Below are positions 14,685 through 22,933 of a stretch of 37,276 nt of DNA, in pieces. The DNA is taken from assembly GCF_962719845.1 (NCBI RefSeq), contig NZ_CAUIYF010000015.1, positions 1 through 37,276 on the forward strand, given 5' to 3'. Under the pieces are notes generated by a model that worked only from the letters and a program-made list of their open reading frames with translations, did not search any database and was not told the origin of the DNA. The DNA is from Neisseria uirgultaei. GTDB lineage: Bacteria > Pseudomonadota > Gammaproteobacteria > Burkholderiales > Neisseriaceae. Every line of letters starts with the position of its first letter. The stretch's first letter is position 1. Made by a program: the position numbers and the translations under genes.

Positions 14685-15791
14685 TCAACCGTAACGCCGT
14701 TGAAAATCCTTCATAAAGTTCGCCAACACGTTCACACCTTCGAGCGGCATCGCATTGTAGATGCTGGCGCGCATCCCGCCGACAGACTTATAGCCCTTCA
14801 ACAGGCACAAGCCCTGCAACTCGGCTTCCAACACAAAGCGGCGGTCCAAATCCTCGCTTTCAGTTTTGAAGACCACGTTCATTTTGGATCGCGCATCGGG
14901 ATGGATATCGTTGATATAAAAACCGCCGCTGCCGTCTATCGTCTCATACAAGGTTTGCGCCTTCAGCCGATTGACCGCTTCAATTTTTTTCACGCCGCCC
15001 TGCGTTTGCAGCCAGCGGAACACCAAGCCCGACATATAAATTGCATAAGTGGAAGGCGTGTTGTACATACCGTCGCGGTTGATGTGTGAACGGTAGTTGA
15101 ACACATCGGGAATATCGTTCGGACAACGCTCGAGCAAATCCTCGCGGATAATCACCACCGTAACCCCTGCCGGCCCGATGTTTTTCTGTGCGCCTGCGTA
15201 AATCAGTCCGTAGTCGGCAACATCAAACTCACGCGACAGAATCTCGCTGGACATATCGCACACCAGCGGCGGCATGCCGTCTGAAAGGCGCGGCACTTCA
15301 CGGTATTGCAGCCCGTTGACAGTTTCATTGACGGCAAAATGGACAAACGCCGAATCAGGTGCAACATCCCATGTTTCCACAGGCGGCAGGTCGAGATAGT
15401 CGAATTGCTCGCCCCCATGCGCCGCCAAACGGATTTCCGTATCGGTCAAACGGCTCATCTGTTCATAAGCGATACGGCTCCAGTTGCCCGTTACCACCGC
15501 GTCGGCAGTGCGGAAACCGTGTGCCAGATTCATGGCTGCCATATTAAATTGGGTTGTTGCTCCGCCCTGCAGAAACAATATCTTATAGTTGTCAGGCACT
15601 TTCAAAAGCTGCCTCAAATCCTGTTCCGCATGATGCAGGATGCTCAAAAACATTTCCGAACGGTGGCTCATTTCCATCACGGAAAAACCCGTACCGTTGT
15701 AGTCCGACATTTCCTGCCGCGCCGTTTCCAACACGGCTTCAGGCAATACGGCGGGGCCGGCGGAAAAATTGTAAATCGGATAAAGAGACAT
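14685..15791 (-). CDS. serC: Phosphoserine aminotransferase
   Basis: SerC converts 3-phosphohydroxypyruvate and glutamate to phosphoserine in serine synthesis, and also serves pyridoxine synthesis. I start it at 15791 (MSLYPIYNFSAGPAVLPE), giving 368 aa, the family's usual length. The open frame extends 63 residues further upstream, but that part is unlike the family. Motifs seen: NFSAGPA at the start, LQGGATTQFN (near 76), and the PLP lysine in AGAQKNIGPAG (near 203). An uptake sequence lies inside the gene near 15274. Confidence 0.93.
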   Translation of the reverse strand: MSLYPIYNFSAGPAVLPEAVLETARQEMSDYNGTGFSVMEMSHRSEMFLSILHHAEQDLRQLLKVPDNYKILFLQGGATTQFNMAAMNLAHGFRTADAVVTGNWSRIAYEQMSRLTDTEIRLAAHGGEQFDYLDLPPVETWDVAPDSAFVHFAVNETVNGLQYREVPRLSDGMPPLVCDMSSEILSREFDVADYGLIYAGAQKNIGPAGVTVVIIREDLLERCPNDIPDVFNYRSHINRDGMYNTPSTYAIYMSGLVFRWLQTQGGVKKIEAVNRLKAQTLYETIDGSGGFYINDIHPDARSKMNVVFKTESEDLDRRFVLEAELQGLCLLKGYKSVGGMRASIYNAMPLEGVNVLANFMKDFQRRYG

Positions 15792-16077
15792 GATGCAGCC
15801 CTGATTCTGAACAATAACCCGCCCGATTTTAGGCTTGCAGCAGGCTTTGTGCAAGGATGGGAAATACCTGTCCTCCGCCAAATTCCATGCCGCCCGAACA
15901 CGGAAAATAATATCAATATATTGATTTATAAACATAAAAATCATGCCAACGACAAATAGATACATTTGTTTTGTCAACAATATTCACGATTTCCCATTAC
16001 AAACCTCCCTTACACCCGCTTTTTCCGTCCCAAAAACACAAAATAAATCAACACTTTCATTTCTCCGCAAAAGCGGT

Positions 16078-16083
16078 TATAAT
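16078..16083 (+). promoter_or_regulatory. Promoter -10 of rimP-nusA-infB
   Basis: A perfect TATAAT is seen 71 bases before the rimP ATG, with TTTCAT as a weak -35 at 17 bases. Transcription would start near 16090, just before the leader hairpin. The surrounding 15792-16154 spacer holds no other gene. Confidence 0.6.
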
Positions 16084-16107
16084 CACGCCGATTTTTCAAC
16101 TTTGACG

Positions 16108-16133
16108 AAAAATGGCCACGGGGCCATTTTTTT
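16108..16133 (+). terminator. Leader terminator (possible attenuator) ahead of rimP-nusA-infB
   Basis: AAAAATGGCC (16108-16117) pairs with GGCCATTTTT (16122-16131) around ACGG, and the T-run continues to 16133. This is the shape of an intrinsic terminator placed between the predicted start (near 16090) and rimP, so some transcripts should end early. Control by NusA itself is a possibility. Confidence 0.7.
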
Positions 16134-16154
16134 ATTATGTACATAGGGAGCAGC

Positions 16155-16586
16155 ATGGATATTCAAACCATCCTCGAAAAAACCCTGCCCGGCCTGGGCT
16201 ACGAACTGGTCGATTTCGAACTGACCGCGCAAGGAACATTGCGCGTGTTCATCGACAAAGAAGGCGGCATTACCGTCGAAGACTGCGCAACCGTCAGCAA
16301 CCATTTGAGCCGCGTGTTTATGGTGGAAGACATCGACTACAAAAACCTGGAAATTTCCAGCCCCGGACTCGACCGCCCCTTGAAAAAAGCCGCCGACTTC
16401 GTGCGCTTTGCCGGTCAGCAGGCAAAAATCAAAACCCGCCTGCCGATAGACGGTCAAAAAAACTTTATCGGTAAAATCGAAGGCTGCGAAAACGATACCG
16501 TTACCGTATCCTTCGACGGCAAAACCGTGCAAATCGGGTTGGACAACATCGACAAAGCCCGCCTGCGCCCCGAATTCAAATTCTAA
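16155..16586 (+). CDS. rimP: Ribosome maturation factor RimP
   Basis: RimP helps assemble the 30S subunit. Starting at ATG 16155 after AGGGAGC gives 143 aa (MDIQTILEKTLPGLGYELVD), the usual neisserial size. An in-frame ATG at 16137 would add six residues but lies right beside the leader terminator. Family features are the N-terminal GYELVDFELTAQGTLRVFID, the central DYKNLEISSPGLDRPLKKAADF, and a C-terminal Sm-like barrel. nusA follows after 27 bp in the classical rimP-nusA-infB order. Confidence 0.93.
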   Translation: MDIQTILEKTLPGLGYELVDFELTAQGTLRVFIDKEGGITVEDCATVSNHLSRVFMVEDIDYKNLEISSPGLDRPLKKAADFVRFAGQQAKIKTRLPIDGQKNFIGKIEGCENDTVTVSFDGKTVQIGLDNIDKARLRPEFKF

Positions 16587-16613
16587 AACACAGCAATATT
16601 GGAGATTTTCAAA

Positions 16614-18116
16614 ATGAGTCGTGAAATGTTACAGCTGGCAGAAGCACTGGCAAGCGAAAAAAACGTTGATGCGGAAGTCGTCTTCCAAGCACTGGAATTC
16701 GCCCTGTCTACCGCTGCCAAGAAAAAGGCAGACCGCGAACACATGGACGTGCGCGTCCAAATCAACCGCGATACCGGCGAATACCAAACCTTCCGCCGCT
16801 GGCTGATTGTCGCCGATGAAGACTATACCTATCCCGATGTCGAAAAAACCATCGAGGAAATCCAAGAGGAAATTCCCGGCACCGCCATCCAAATCGGCGA
16901 ATACTACGAAGAGCAGCTGCCCAACGAAGGCTTCGGCCGCCAAGCGGCGCAAACCGCCAAACAAATCATCCTGCAACGCATCCGCGATGCCGAGCGCGAG
17001 CAGAATCTGAACGAGTTTCTCGCCGTCAAAGAAGACATCGTGTCCGGCACGGTCAAACGCGTCGAACGCCACGGCATCATCGTCGAAGTCGTTGCCGGCA
17101 AACTGGACGCGCTGATTCCGCGCGACCAAATGATTCCGCGCGAAAACTTCCGCAGCGGCGACCGCATCCGCGCCCTCTTCCTGCGCGTCGAAGAAATCGG
17201 CAACACCGGCCGCAAACAAGTCATCCTGAGCCGTACTTCCGGCGATTTCCTCGTCAAACTGTACGCCAATGAAGTACCTGAAATTGCAGACGGCATGCTT
17301 GAAATCCGCGCTGTCGCCCGCGACCCGGGACAACGTGCCAAGGTCGCCGTCAAAGCCAACGACCAGCGCATCGATCCGCAAGGCACCTGTATCGGCGTTC
17401 GCGGTTCGCGTGTCAACGCGGTCAGCAACGAATTGTCCGGCGAACGCATCGATGTCGTCCTCTGGTCTCCTGAGCCTGCCCAATTCGTTATGGGCGCGCT
17501 TTCCCCCGCCGAAGTCAGCCGCATCGTCATCGACGAAGACAAACACGCCGTCGATGTCATCGTTGCCGAAGACCAGCTCGCGCTCGCCATCGGACGCGGC
17601 GGTCAAAACGTCCGCCTCGCCTCCGACCTGACCGGCTGGCAGCTCAACATTATGACTTCCGCCGAGGCAGACGAACGCAATGCGGCAGAAGATGCCGCCA
17701 TCCGCCGCCTGTTTATGGATCACTTGAATGTGGATGAAGAAACCGCCGACGTGTTGGTTCAAGAAGGTTTTGCAACCTTGGAAGAAGTCGCCTATGTTCC
17801 TGCCGCCGAACTGCTTGCCATTGAAGGATTTGACGAAGAAATCGTCGATATGCTCCGCAACCGCGCCCGCGATGCCATCCTGACCATGGCGATTGCCGCC
17901 GAAGAAAAACTGGGCGAAGTATCCGACGATATGCGCAACCTCGAAGGCGTAGATGCCGATATGCTCCGCAGCCTTGCCGAAGCCAGCATTACCACACGCG
18001 ACGACTTGGCAGAGCTTGCCGTGGACGAACTGATTGAAATCACCGGTGTAAACGAAGAAACCGCAAAAGCCGTCATCCTGACCGCACGCGAACACTGGTT
18101 TACCGAAGACAAATAA
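16614..18116 (+). CDS. nusA: Transcription elongation/termination factor NusA
   Basis: NusA binds RNA polymerase and controls pausing, termination and antitermination. The start is ATG 16614 (MSREMLQLAEAL) with GGAG 10 bases upstream, giving 500 aa; an upstream in-frame start at 16599 would precede the ribosome binding site. Domains in order: N-terminal RNA polymerase-binding domain (1-125), S1 (about 135-200), two KH domains (about 230-345, including the GXXG IGVRGSRVN and IGRGGQNVRLA), then two C-terminal acidic repeat domains (about 365-495). Length is normal for beta/gammaproteobacteria. Its long antisense frame is a codon-use shadow. Confidence 0.97.
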   Translation: MSREMLQLAEALASEKNVDAEVVFQALEFALSTAAKKKADREHMDVRVQINRDTGEYQTFRRWLIVADEDYTYPDVEKTIEEIQEEIPGTAIQIGEYYEEQLPNEGFGRQAAQTAKQIILQRIRDAEREQNLNEFLAVKEDIVSGTVKRVERHGIIVEVVAGKLDALIPRDQMIPRENFRSGDRIRALFLRVEEIGNTGRKQVILSRTSGDFLVKLYANEVPEIADGMLEIRAVARDPGQRAKVAVKANDQRIDPQGTCIGVRGSRVNAVSNELSGERIDVVLWSPEPAQFVMGALSPAEVSRIVIDEDKHAVDVIVAEDQLALAIGRGGQNVRLASDLTGWQLNIMTSAEADERNAAEDAAIRRLFMDHLNVDEETADVLVQEGFATLEEVAYVPAAELLAIEGFDEEIVDMLRNRARDAILTMAIAAEEKLGEVSDDMRNLEGVDADMLRSLAEASITTRDDLAELAVDELIEITGVNEETAKAVILTAREHWFTEDK

Positions 18117-18127
18117 AGGGGGTACAG

Positions 18128-21016
18128 ATGAGTAACACAACCGTAGAACAATTTGCCGCCGAGCTGAAACGCCCCGTCGAAGACCTGTTGAAACAGTTGA
18201 AAGAAGCCGGCGTCAGCAAAAACAGCGGCAGCGATTCCCTGACGCTGGACGACAAACAGCTTCTGAACGCCTACCTGACCAAGAAAAACGGCAGCAACGG
18301 CGGCACCATCAGCATCCGCCGCACCAAAACCGAAGTCAGCACCGTTGACGGCGTAAAAGTCGAAACACGCAAACGCGGACGCACTGTCAACATTCCTTCT
18401 GCCGAAGAGTTGGCAGCACAGGTAAAAGCCGCCCAAACCCAAGCCGCACCTGTCCAGACGGAGCAGACGGCAGAAGACGCGGCAAAAGCCCGGGCCGAAG
18501 CTGCCGCACGTGCAGAAGCCCGTGCCAAGGCAGAAGCGGAAGCGGCAAAACTGAAAGCGGCAAAAGCAGGCAACAAAGCCAAACCTGCCGCACAGAAACC
18601 CACCGAAGCAAAAGCCAAAACCGCACCCGTTGCGGCGGAAACCAAACCCGCCGAAGAAAGCAAAGCGGAAAAAGCCCAAGCCGACAAAATGCCGTCTGAA
18701 AAACCCGCCGAGCCCAAAGAAAAAGCCGCCAAGCCGAAACACGAGCGAAACGGCAAAGGCAAAGATGCCAAAAAAACGGCGAAACCTGCCGCACCTGCCG
18801 TGCCGCAACCCGTGGTCAGCGCGGAAGAACAGGCGCAACGCGATGAAGAAGCACGCCGCGCCGCCGCACTTCGCGCCCACCAGGAAGCCCTGTTGAAAGA
18901 GAAACAGGAACGCCAGGCACGCCGCGAAGCCATGAAACAACAGGCAGAACAACAGGCAAAAGCCGCACAGGAAGCCAAAACCGGCAGACAGCGTCCCGCC
19001 AAAACTGCCGAGAAACCGCAGGCAGCCGCACCGGCCGTCGAAAACAAACCTGTCAATCCGGCAAAAGCGAAAAAAGAAGACCGCCGCAACCGCGATGACG
19101 AAGGTCAAGGCCGCAACGCCAAAGGCAAAGGCGGAAAAGGCGGACGCGACCGCAACAATGCACGCAATGGAGACGACGAGCGCGTACGCGGCGGCAAGAA
19201 AGGCAAAAAACTCAAACTCGAGCCGAACCAACACGCCTTCCAAGCACCGACCGAACCCGTCGTACACGAAGTCTTGGTTCCCGAAACCATTACCGTTGCC
19301 GATTTGGCGCACAAAATGGCGGTCAAAGGCGTGGAAGTGGTCAAAGCCCTGATGAAGATGGGCATGATGGTTACCATCAACCAATCCATCGACCAAGACA
19401 CCGCCCTGATTGTCGTCGAAGAGCTCGGACACATCGGCAAACCCGCCGCCGCCGACGATCCTGAAGCCTTCTTGGACGAGGGCGCGGAAGCAGTGGAAGC
19501 CGAAGCATTGCCGCGTCCGCCGGTGGTTACCGTCATGGGCCACGTCGACCACGGCAAAACCTCGCTGCTGGACTACATCCGCCGCGCCAAAGTGGTACAG
19601 GGCGAAGCGGGCGGCATTACGCAGCACATCGGTGCTTATCACGTCAAAACGCCGCGCGGCGTGATTACCTTCCTCGATACCCCGGGCCACGAAGCCTTTA
19701 CCGCCATGCGCGCGCGCGGTGCGAAAGCAACCGACATCGTCATCCTCGTGGTTGCCGCCGACGACGGCGTGATGCCGCAAACCATCGAAGCAATTGCCCA
19801 CGCCAAAGCGGCAGGTGTTCCGATTGTGGTTGCCGTCAACAAAATCGATAAAGACACTGCCAACCCCGAACGCATCCGTCAGGAACTGACCCAACACGAA
19901 GTTATCCCCGACGATTGGGGCGGTACGGTTCAATTCATCGACGTTTCCGCGAAAAAAGGAACGAACATCGACGCGCTGCTCGAAGCCGTATTGCTCGAAG
20001 CCGAAGTATTGGAACTGACCGCACCTGTCGATGCGCCCGCCAAAGGCATCATCGTCGAGGCGCGCTTGGACAAAGGGCGCGGCGCGGTTGCCACATTGCT
20101 GGTTCAAAGCGGCACGCTGAAAAAAGGCGATATGCTGCTGGCCGGTACCGCATTCGGCAAAATCCGCGCGATGGTCGATGAAAACGGCAAATCCATTACC
20201 GAAGCCGGCCCGTCCATCCCCGTCGAAATCCTCGGCTTGTCCGACGTACCGAATGCGGGTGAAGACGCGATGGTATTGTCGGACGAGAAAAAAGCGCGCG
20301 AAATCGCCCTCTTCCGTCAAGGCAAATACCGCGACGTGCGCCTTGCCAAACAGCAGGCGGCGAAGCTGGAAAATATGTTCAACAATATGGGCGAAACCCA
20401 AGCCCAATCTTTGTCGGTCATCATCAAGGCAGACGTTCAGGGCTCTTACGAGGCTTTGGCGGGCAGCCTGAAAAAACTGTCCACCGACGAAGTGAAAGTG
20501 AACGTATTGCACAGCGGTGTGGGCGGCATTACCGAATCGGATGTCAACTTGGCCATCGCTTCGGGCGCATTCATCATCGGCTTTAACGTGCGTGCGGATG
20601 CCTCTTCGCGCAAACTTGCCGAAAATGAAAACGTGGAAATCCGCTACTACAACATCATCTACGATGCCATCGACGACGTGAAGGCGGCGATGAGCGGTAT
20701 GCTTTCCCCGGAAGAGAAAGAACAGGTTACCGGCACGGTCGAAATCCGTCAGGTCATCTCCGTTTCCAAAGTCGGCAATATTGCAGGCTGTATGGTTACC
20801 GACGGTGTGGTCAAACGCGATTCCCATGTCCGCCTCATCCGCAACAATGTGGTTATCCATACCGGCGAGCTGTCGTCTTTGAAACGCTACAAAGACGACG
20901 TCAAAGAAGTCCGTATGGGCTTTGAGTGCGGTCTGATGATTAAAGGCTACAACGAAATCATGGAAGGCGACCAACTGGAATGCTTCGACATCGTCGAAGT
21001 TGCCCGCAGCCTGTAA
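18128..21016 (+). CDS. infB: Translation initiation factor IF-2
   Basis: IF-2 is the GTPase that places initiator tRNA on the ribosome. AAAGGGGG precedes the ATG, 11 bp after nusA. The 962-aa protein has an N-terminal IF2N domain, a very long Ala/Lys/Glu-rich linker (about 90-385), a second IF2N domain (about 385-445), and the G domain with GHVDHGKT (near 471-478), DTPGHEAF, NKID and SAKKGTN. The C-terminal beta-barrel domains follow. A full 12-bp uptake sequence lies in the linker (18689-18700), read as K-MPSE. rbfA and truB, often next to infB elsewhere, are not here. Confidence 0.97.
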   Translation: MSNTTVEQFAAELKRPVEDLLKQLKEAGVSKNSGSDSLTLDDKQLLNAYLTKKNGSNGGTISIRRTKTEVSTVDGVKVETRKRGRTVNIPSAEELAAQVKAAQTQAAPVQTEQTAEDAAKARAEAAARAEARAKAEAEAAKLKAAKAGNKAKPAAQKPTEAKAKTAPVAAETKPAEESKAEKAQADKMPSEKPAEPKEKAAKPKHERNGKGKDAKKTAKPAAPAVPQPVVSAEEQAQRDEEARRAAALRAHQEALLKEKQERQARREAMKQQAEQQAKAAQEAKTGRQRPAKTAEKPQAAAPAVENKPVNPAKAKKEDRRNRDDEGQGRNAKGKGGKGGRDRNNARNGDDERVRGGKKGKKLKLEPNQHAFQAPTEPVVHEVLVPETITVADLAHKMAVKGVEVVKALMKMGMMVTINQSIDQDTALIVVEELGHIGKPAAADDPEAFLDEGAEAVEAEALPRPPVVTVMGHVDHGKTSLLDYIRRAKVVQGEAGGITQHIGAYHVKTPRGVITFLDTPGHEAFTAMRARGAKATDIVILVVAADDGVMPQTIEAIAHAKAAGVPIVVAVNKIDKDTANPERIRQELTQHEVIPDDWGGTVQFIDVSAKKGTNIDALLEAVLLEAEVLELTAPVDAPAKGIIVEARLDKGRGAVATLLVQSGTLKKGDMLLAGTAFGKIRAMVDENGKSITEAGPSIPVEILGLSDVPNAGEDAMVLSDEKKAREIALFRQGKYRDVRLAKQQAAKLENMFNNMGETQAQSLSVIIKADVQGSYEALAGSLKKLSTDEVKVNVLHSGVGGITESDVNLAIASGAFIIGFNVRADASSRKLAENENVEIRYYNIIYDAIDDVKAAMSGMLSPEEKEQVTGTVEIRQVISVSKVGNIAGCMVTDGVVKRDSHVRLIRNNVVIHTGELSSLKRYKDDVKEVRMGFECGLMIKGYNEIMEGDQLECFDIVEVARSL

Positions 21017-21032
21017 TTCCTTTGCAAATAAA

Positions 21033-21096
21033 ATGCCGTCTGAAGCGTTCAGACGGCATACGGAACGGGTTCTGTATCATACAGAACCCGTTTTTT
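21033..21096 (+). terminator. Two consecutive terminators after infB
   Basis: The first hairpin is an inverted uptake-sequence pair (21033-21059). The second is AACGGGTTCTGTA/TACAGAACCCGTT (about 21064-21092), followed by T's to 21096. Confidence 0.9.
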
Positions 21097-21176
21097 GTCG
21101 CAAATCGGCTTCAGCGGCCCTCCTGCCTTATCCCGATTTGAATCTGACTTGCCATACAAACAGGCTTCAGACGGCA

Positions 21177-22517
21177 TTATTTTCCCGACAGTCGGATTTG
21201 AAGTTTCTCCACATACTCGGCGCGTTCGGCGCGGCTGGTTTCAGGGCGGTACGTATTGAGCGACGACCATTTCCAATGACTGCGGGCTTTGTTGAGTTCG
21301 GGCGGGAATCTGGCGGCGTCCCACGGTGCTTTGCGGCTGTGCAACTCGACTTGCGATTGCGCCGCGTGGCCGCGCGTTTGCAGGACGTGGAGCAGATCGA
21401 GGGCGCGGGCGGCGAGCAGGGTCAGGGTTTCGGGGTCGGTGTGTAGGGTTTGGCGACCGTTGAGCTTGTCGGAAATGGTGCGGGTATTGGGCAGGATACC
21501 GCCCAAAAAGCCGCCGATTGCCGTACCCAATCCGAGCGAGCCGCCGAGTGTGGCGATGTCCAGCCACAAGCCGATGAGTGCGCCGGTTGCCGCGCCCGTG
21601 CCGGTACGGATGCCGTATTGTTTGAGCAATTCGCTGTCGAACGGGTCTTGGCGGAAGGCTTGCGGCATCCAGTCGCCGCCGTCGATTTCGCTGTGGTAGA
21701 AACGGTAGAGGGCAAACAGCCGCTGCTGCATCTTCCGTTCGAGCTGGCGTATTTCCGCCTGCATGGTTTGCAACACGGTGTCGGTATCCTCGTTTTCGTC
21801 CACTTCCTGCCTGAAGGCGGCGGCATCGAGCAGGAAATCGGCGATTTCGCGGCGCGCTTCTTTGTCCAGACGCGTCCATTCGCGGCGGCGGGTGGTGGTC
21901 AGGCGGTCGATGACTTCATGCTGCGGCAACATGGTGGCGAGTTTATTCCATAAATCCAATTCGCCTTCAAAATCGAAGGCGACGGTGTCAAACCCAGAGA
22001 AAACGTGCAAGTTTCTCCTCGCCAGCATGGTTGTCCACGCTTCGGGAAGCTGTCCGCCGGTAAAGTTGAACACAGGCATAATCGGTTTGGCGCACCATGA
22101 CAGGATAATCAGTTCATCACGATATTTGTCGAGGACGGGTTCGCGCGCGTCGATGACGTACATTGCCATATCGCTTTGCAAGACTTGCCGTAAGACTTTG
22201 GCTTCCTGGTTGAAATCATGGTGCGCGCCGTGGCTGCCGAGGAACTGTTGCAGCCGCTCGATGCCGTCTGAACGCGTATCCGTATGGGTTTCCAGCCATT
22301 CCAAAACGCCGCCCGCGTCTTCGAGTCCGGGCGTGTCGTATAGGAAAACCAGCGTGTCCGCGCCGTCGCTGATGGCGGCTTCTTCGACATGGCGCGTGGT
22401 CGATGGGGCGTTTCTGACTTCGCCGAAACCGCTGTCGCGCAAAAGGGTACGAAGGAGCGAGGTTTTGCCGGTGTTGGTGTGTCCGACGACGGCGAGGGAA
22501 AGGGGGCGTGTGTTCAT
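21177..22517 (-). CDS. GTPase with DUF3482 C-terminal domain
   Basis: The 446-aa protein has an N-terminal Era/YihA-like G domain: Walker A GHTNTGKTS (residues 12-20), a switch region with STTRHVEEA, and DTPGLED (about 61-67). Beyond about residue 200 it has a helical region rich in charged residues and then a glycine-rich hydrophobic hairpin (GAATGALIGLWLDIATLGGSLG, about 318-345) that could insert in the membrane. This is the DUF3482 partner of DUF2868 membrane proteins, which form a conserved pair of unknown role. Here it is the third gene of its operon, 38 bp after the 125-aa orphan. An uptake sequence of the AT type lies inside it (near 22262). Confidence 0.88.
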   Translation of the reverse strand: MNTRPLSLAVVGHTNTGKTSLLRTLLRDSGFGEVRNAPSTTRHVEEAAISDGADTLVFLYDTPGLEDAGGVLEWLETHTDTRSDGIERLQQFLGSHGAHHDFNQEAKVLRQVLQSDMAMYVIDAREPVLDKYRDELIILSWCAKPIMPVFNFTGGQLPEAWTTMLARRNLHVFSGFDTVAFDFEGELDLWNKLATMLPQHEVIDRLTTTRRREWTRLDKEARREIADFLLDAAAFRQEVDENEDTDTVLQTMQAEIRQLERKMQQRLFALYRFYHSEIDGGDWMPQAFRQDPFDSELLKQYGIRTGTGAATGALIGLWLDIATLGGSLGLGTAIGGFLGGILPNTRTISDKLNGRQTLHTDPETLTLLAARALDLLHVLQTRGHAAQSQVELHSRKAPWDAARFPPELNKARSHWKWSSLNTYRPETSRAERAEYVEKLQIRLSGK

Positions 22518-22543
22518 GGTGTTTTGTGATAAGAAAGATGGGG

Positions 22544-22555
22544 TTCAGACGACCT
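22544..22555. other. DNA uptake sequence of the AG-muc dialect
   Basis: TTCAGACGACCT is the reverse of AGGTCGTCTGAA, the dialect typical of the N. mucosa group, not of pathogenic Neisseria. It lies between the 125-aa gene and the GTPase gene. Confidence 0.75.
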
Positions 22556-22933
22556 TTATAAGTATCCGTATATTGTCAAGGTTTGGTCTTTTATTTCAAA
22601 TTCGTATTGCCCACGCTCCCGTATGGCTTGGGTCAGGCGAGCCGCGCAGACATCAGGAGGCAGGACTGTTTCAATATATTCGATTTCGGACAACTTCAGC
22701 GGGCCGGCAATCCAATCATCACTGTAACCGCGTAAATCTTCCGAATAAATTTCCAAACGCATATCATACATCCGCTCATCGCCCAACATTTTGGCTTTGG
22801 CAAACTGTTGCCCTGTTTCTGCAAAAACCACATCGAAAATTTTTTGCCATTTGCTGTCATTCATCAGCCACGTTTTGCCCGTTCTAATTGAAGCAATGCG
22901 CCTGTTGTGTCTCCGTTGCGCTTCACTATCCAT
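22556..22933 (-). CDS. Uncharacterised 125-aa protein between DUF2868 and DUF3482 genes
   Basis: I do not recognise this family. The product is soluble, acidic in its C-terminal half, with no signal or membrane segment. Tryptophans and aromatic residues (KWQKIFDVVF, YDDWIAGPLK-like stretch, YEFEIKDQTLTIYGYL at the end) suggest a small alpha/beta fold. The start ATG overlaps the stop of the upstream DUF2868 gene by 8 bp (ATGGATAG), which suggests translational coupling; a second possible start is MNDSKWQ at residue 24. It splits the usual DUF2868-DUF3482 pair. It is bracketed by foreign-dialect uptake sequences at 22544-22555 and 22954-22965, so it may be an imported cargo gene. Confidence 0.7.
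   Translation of the reverse strand: MDSEAQRRHNRRIASIRTGKTWLMNDSKWQKIFDVVFAETGQQFAKAKMLGDERMYDMRLEIYSEDLRGYSDDWIAGPLKLSEIEYIETVLPPDVCAARLTQAIRERGQYEFEIKDQTLTIYGYL

Noticed and set aside
14685..15980. serC starting at the first in-frame ATG (431 aa)
   Set aside because: The first 63 residues do not match the family and have no ribosome binding site; the conserved N-terminus starts at 15791.
16629..18140. 503-codon frame antisense to nusA
   Set aside because: Same reason: composition is the complement of NusA and no domain is seen.
17792..20974. 1060-codon antisense frame over nusA and infB
   Set aside because: It is opposite two universally conserved genes, rich in Phe/Gly/Cys from the complement of Ala/Lys codons, with no domain I recognise. 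It is a shadow of codon bias.
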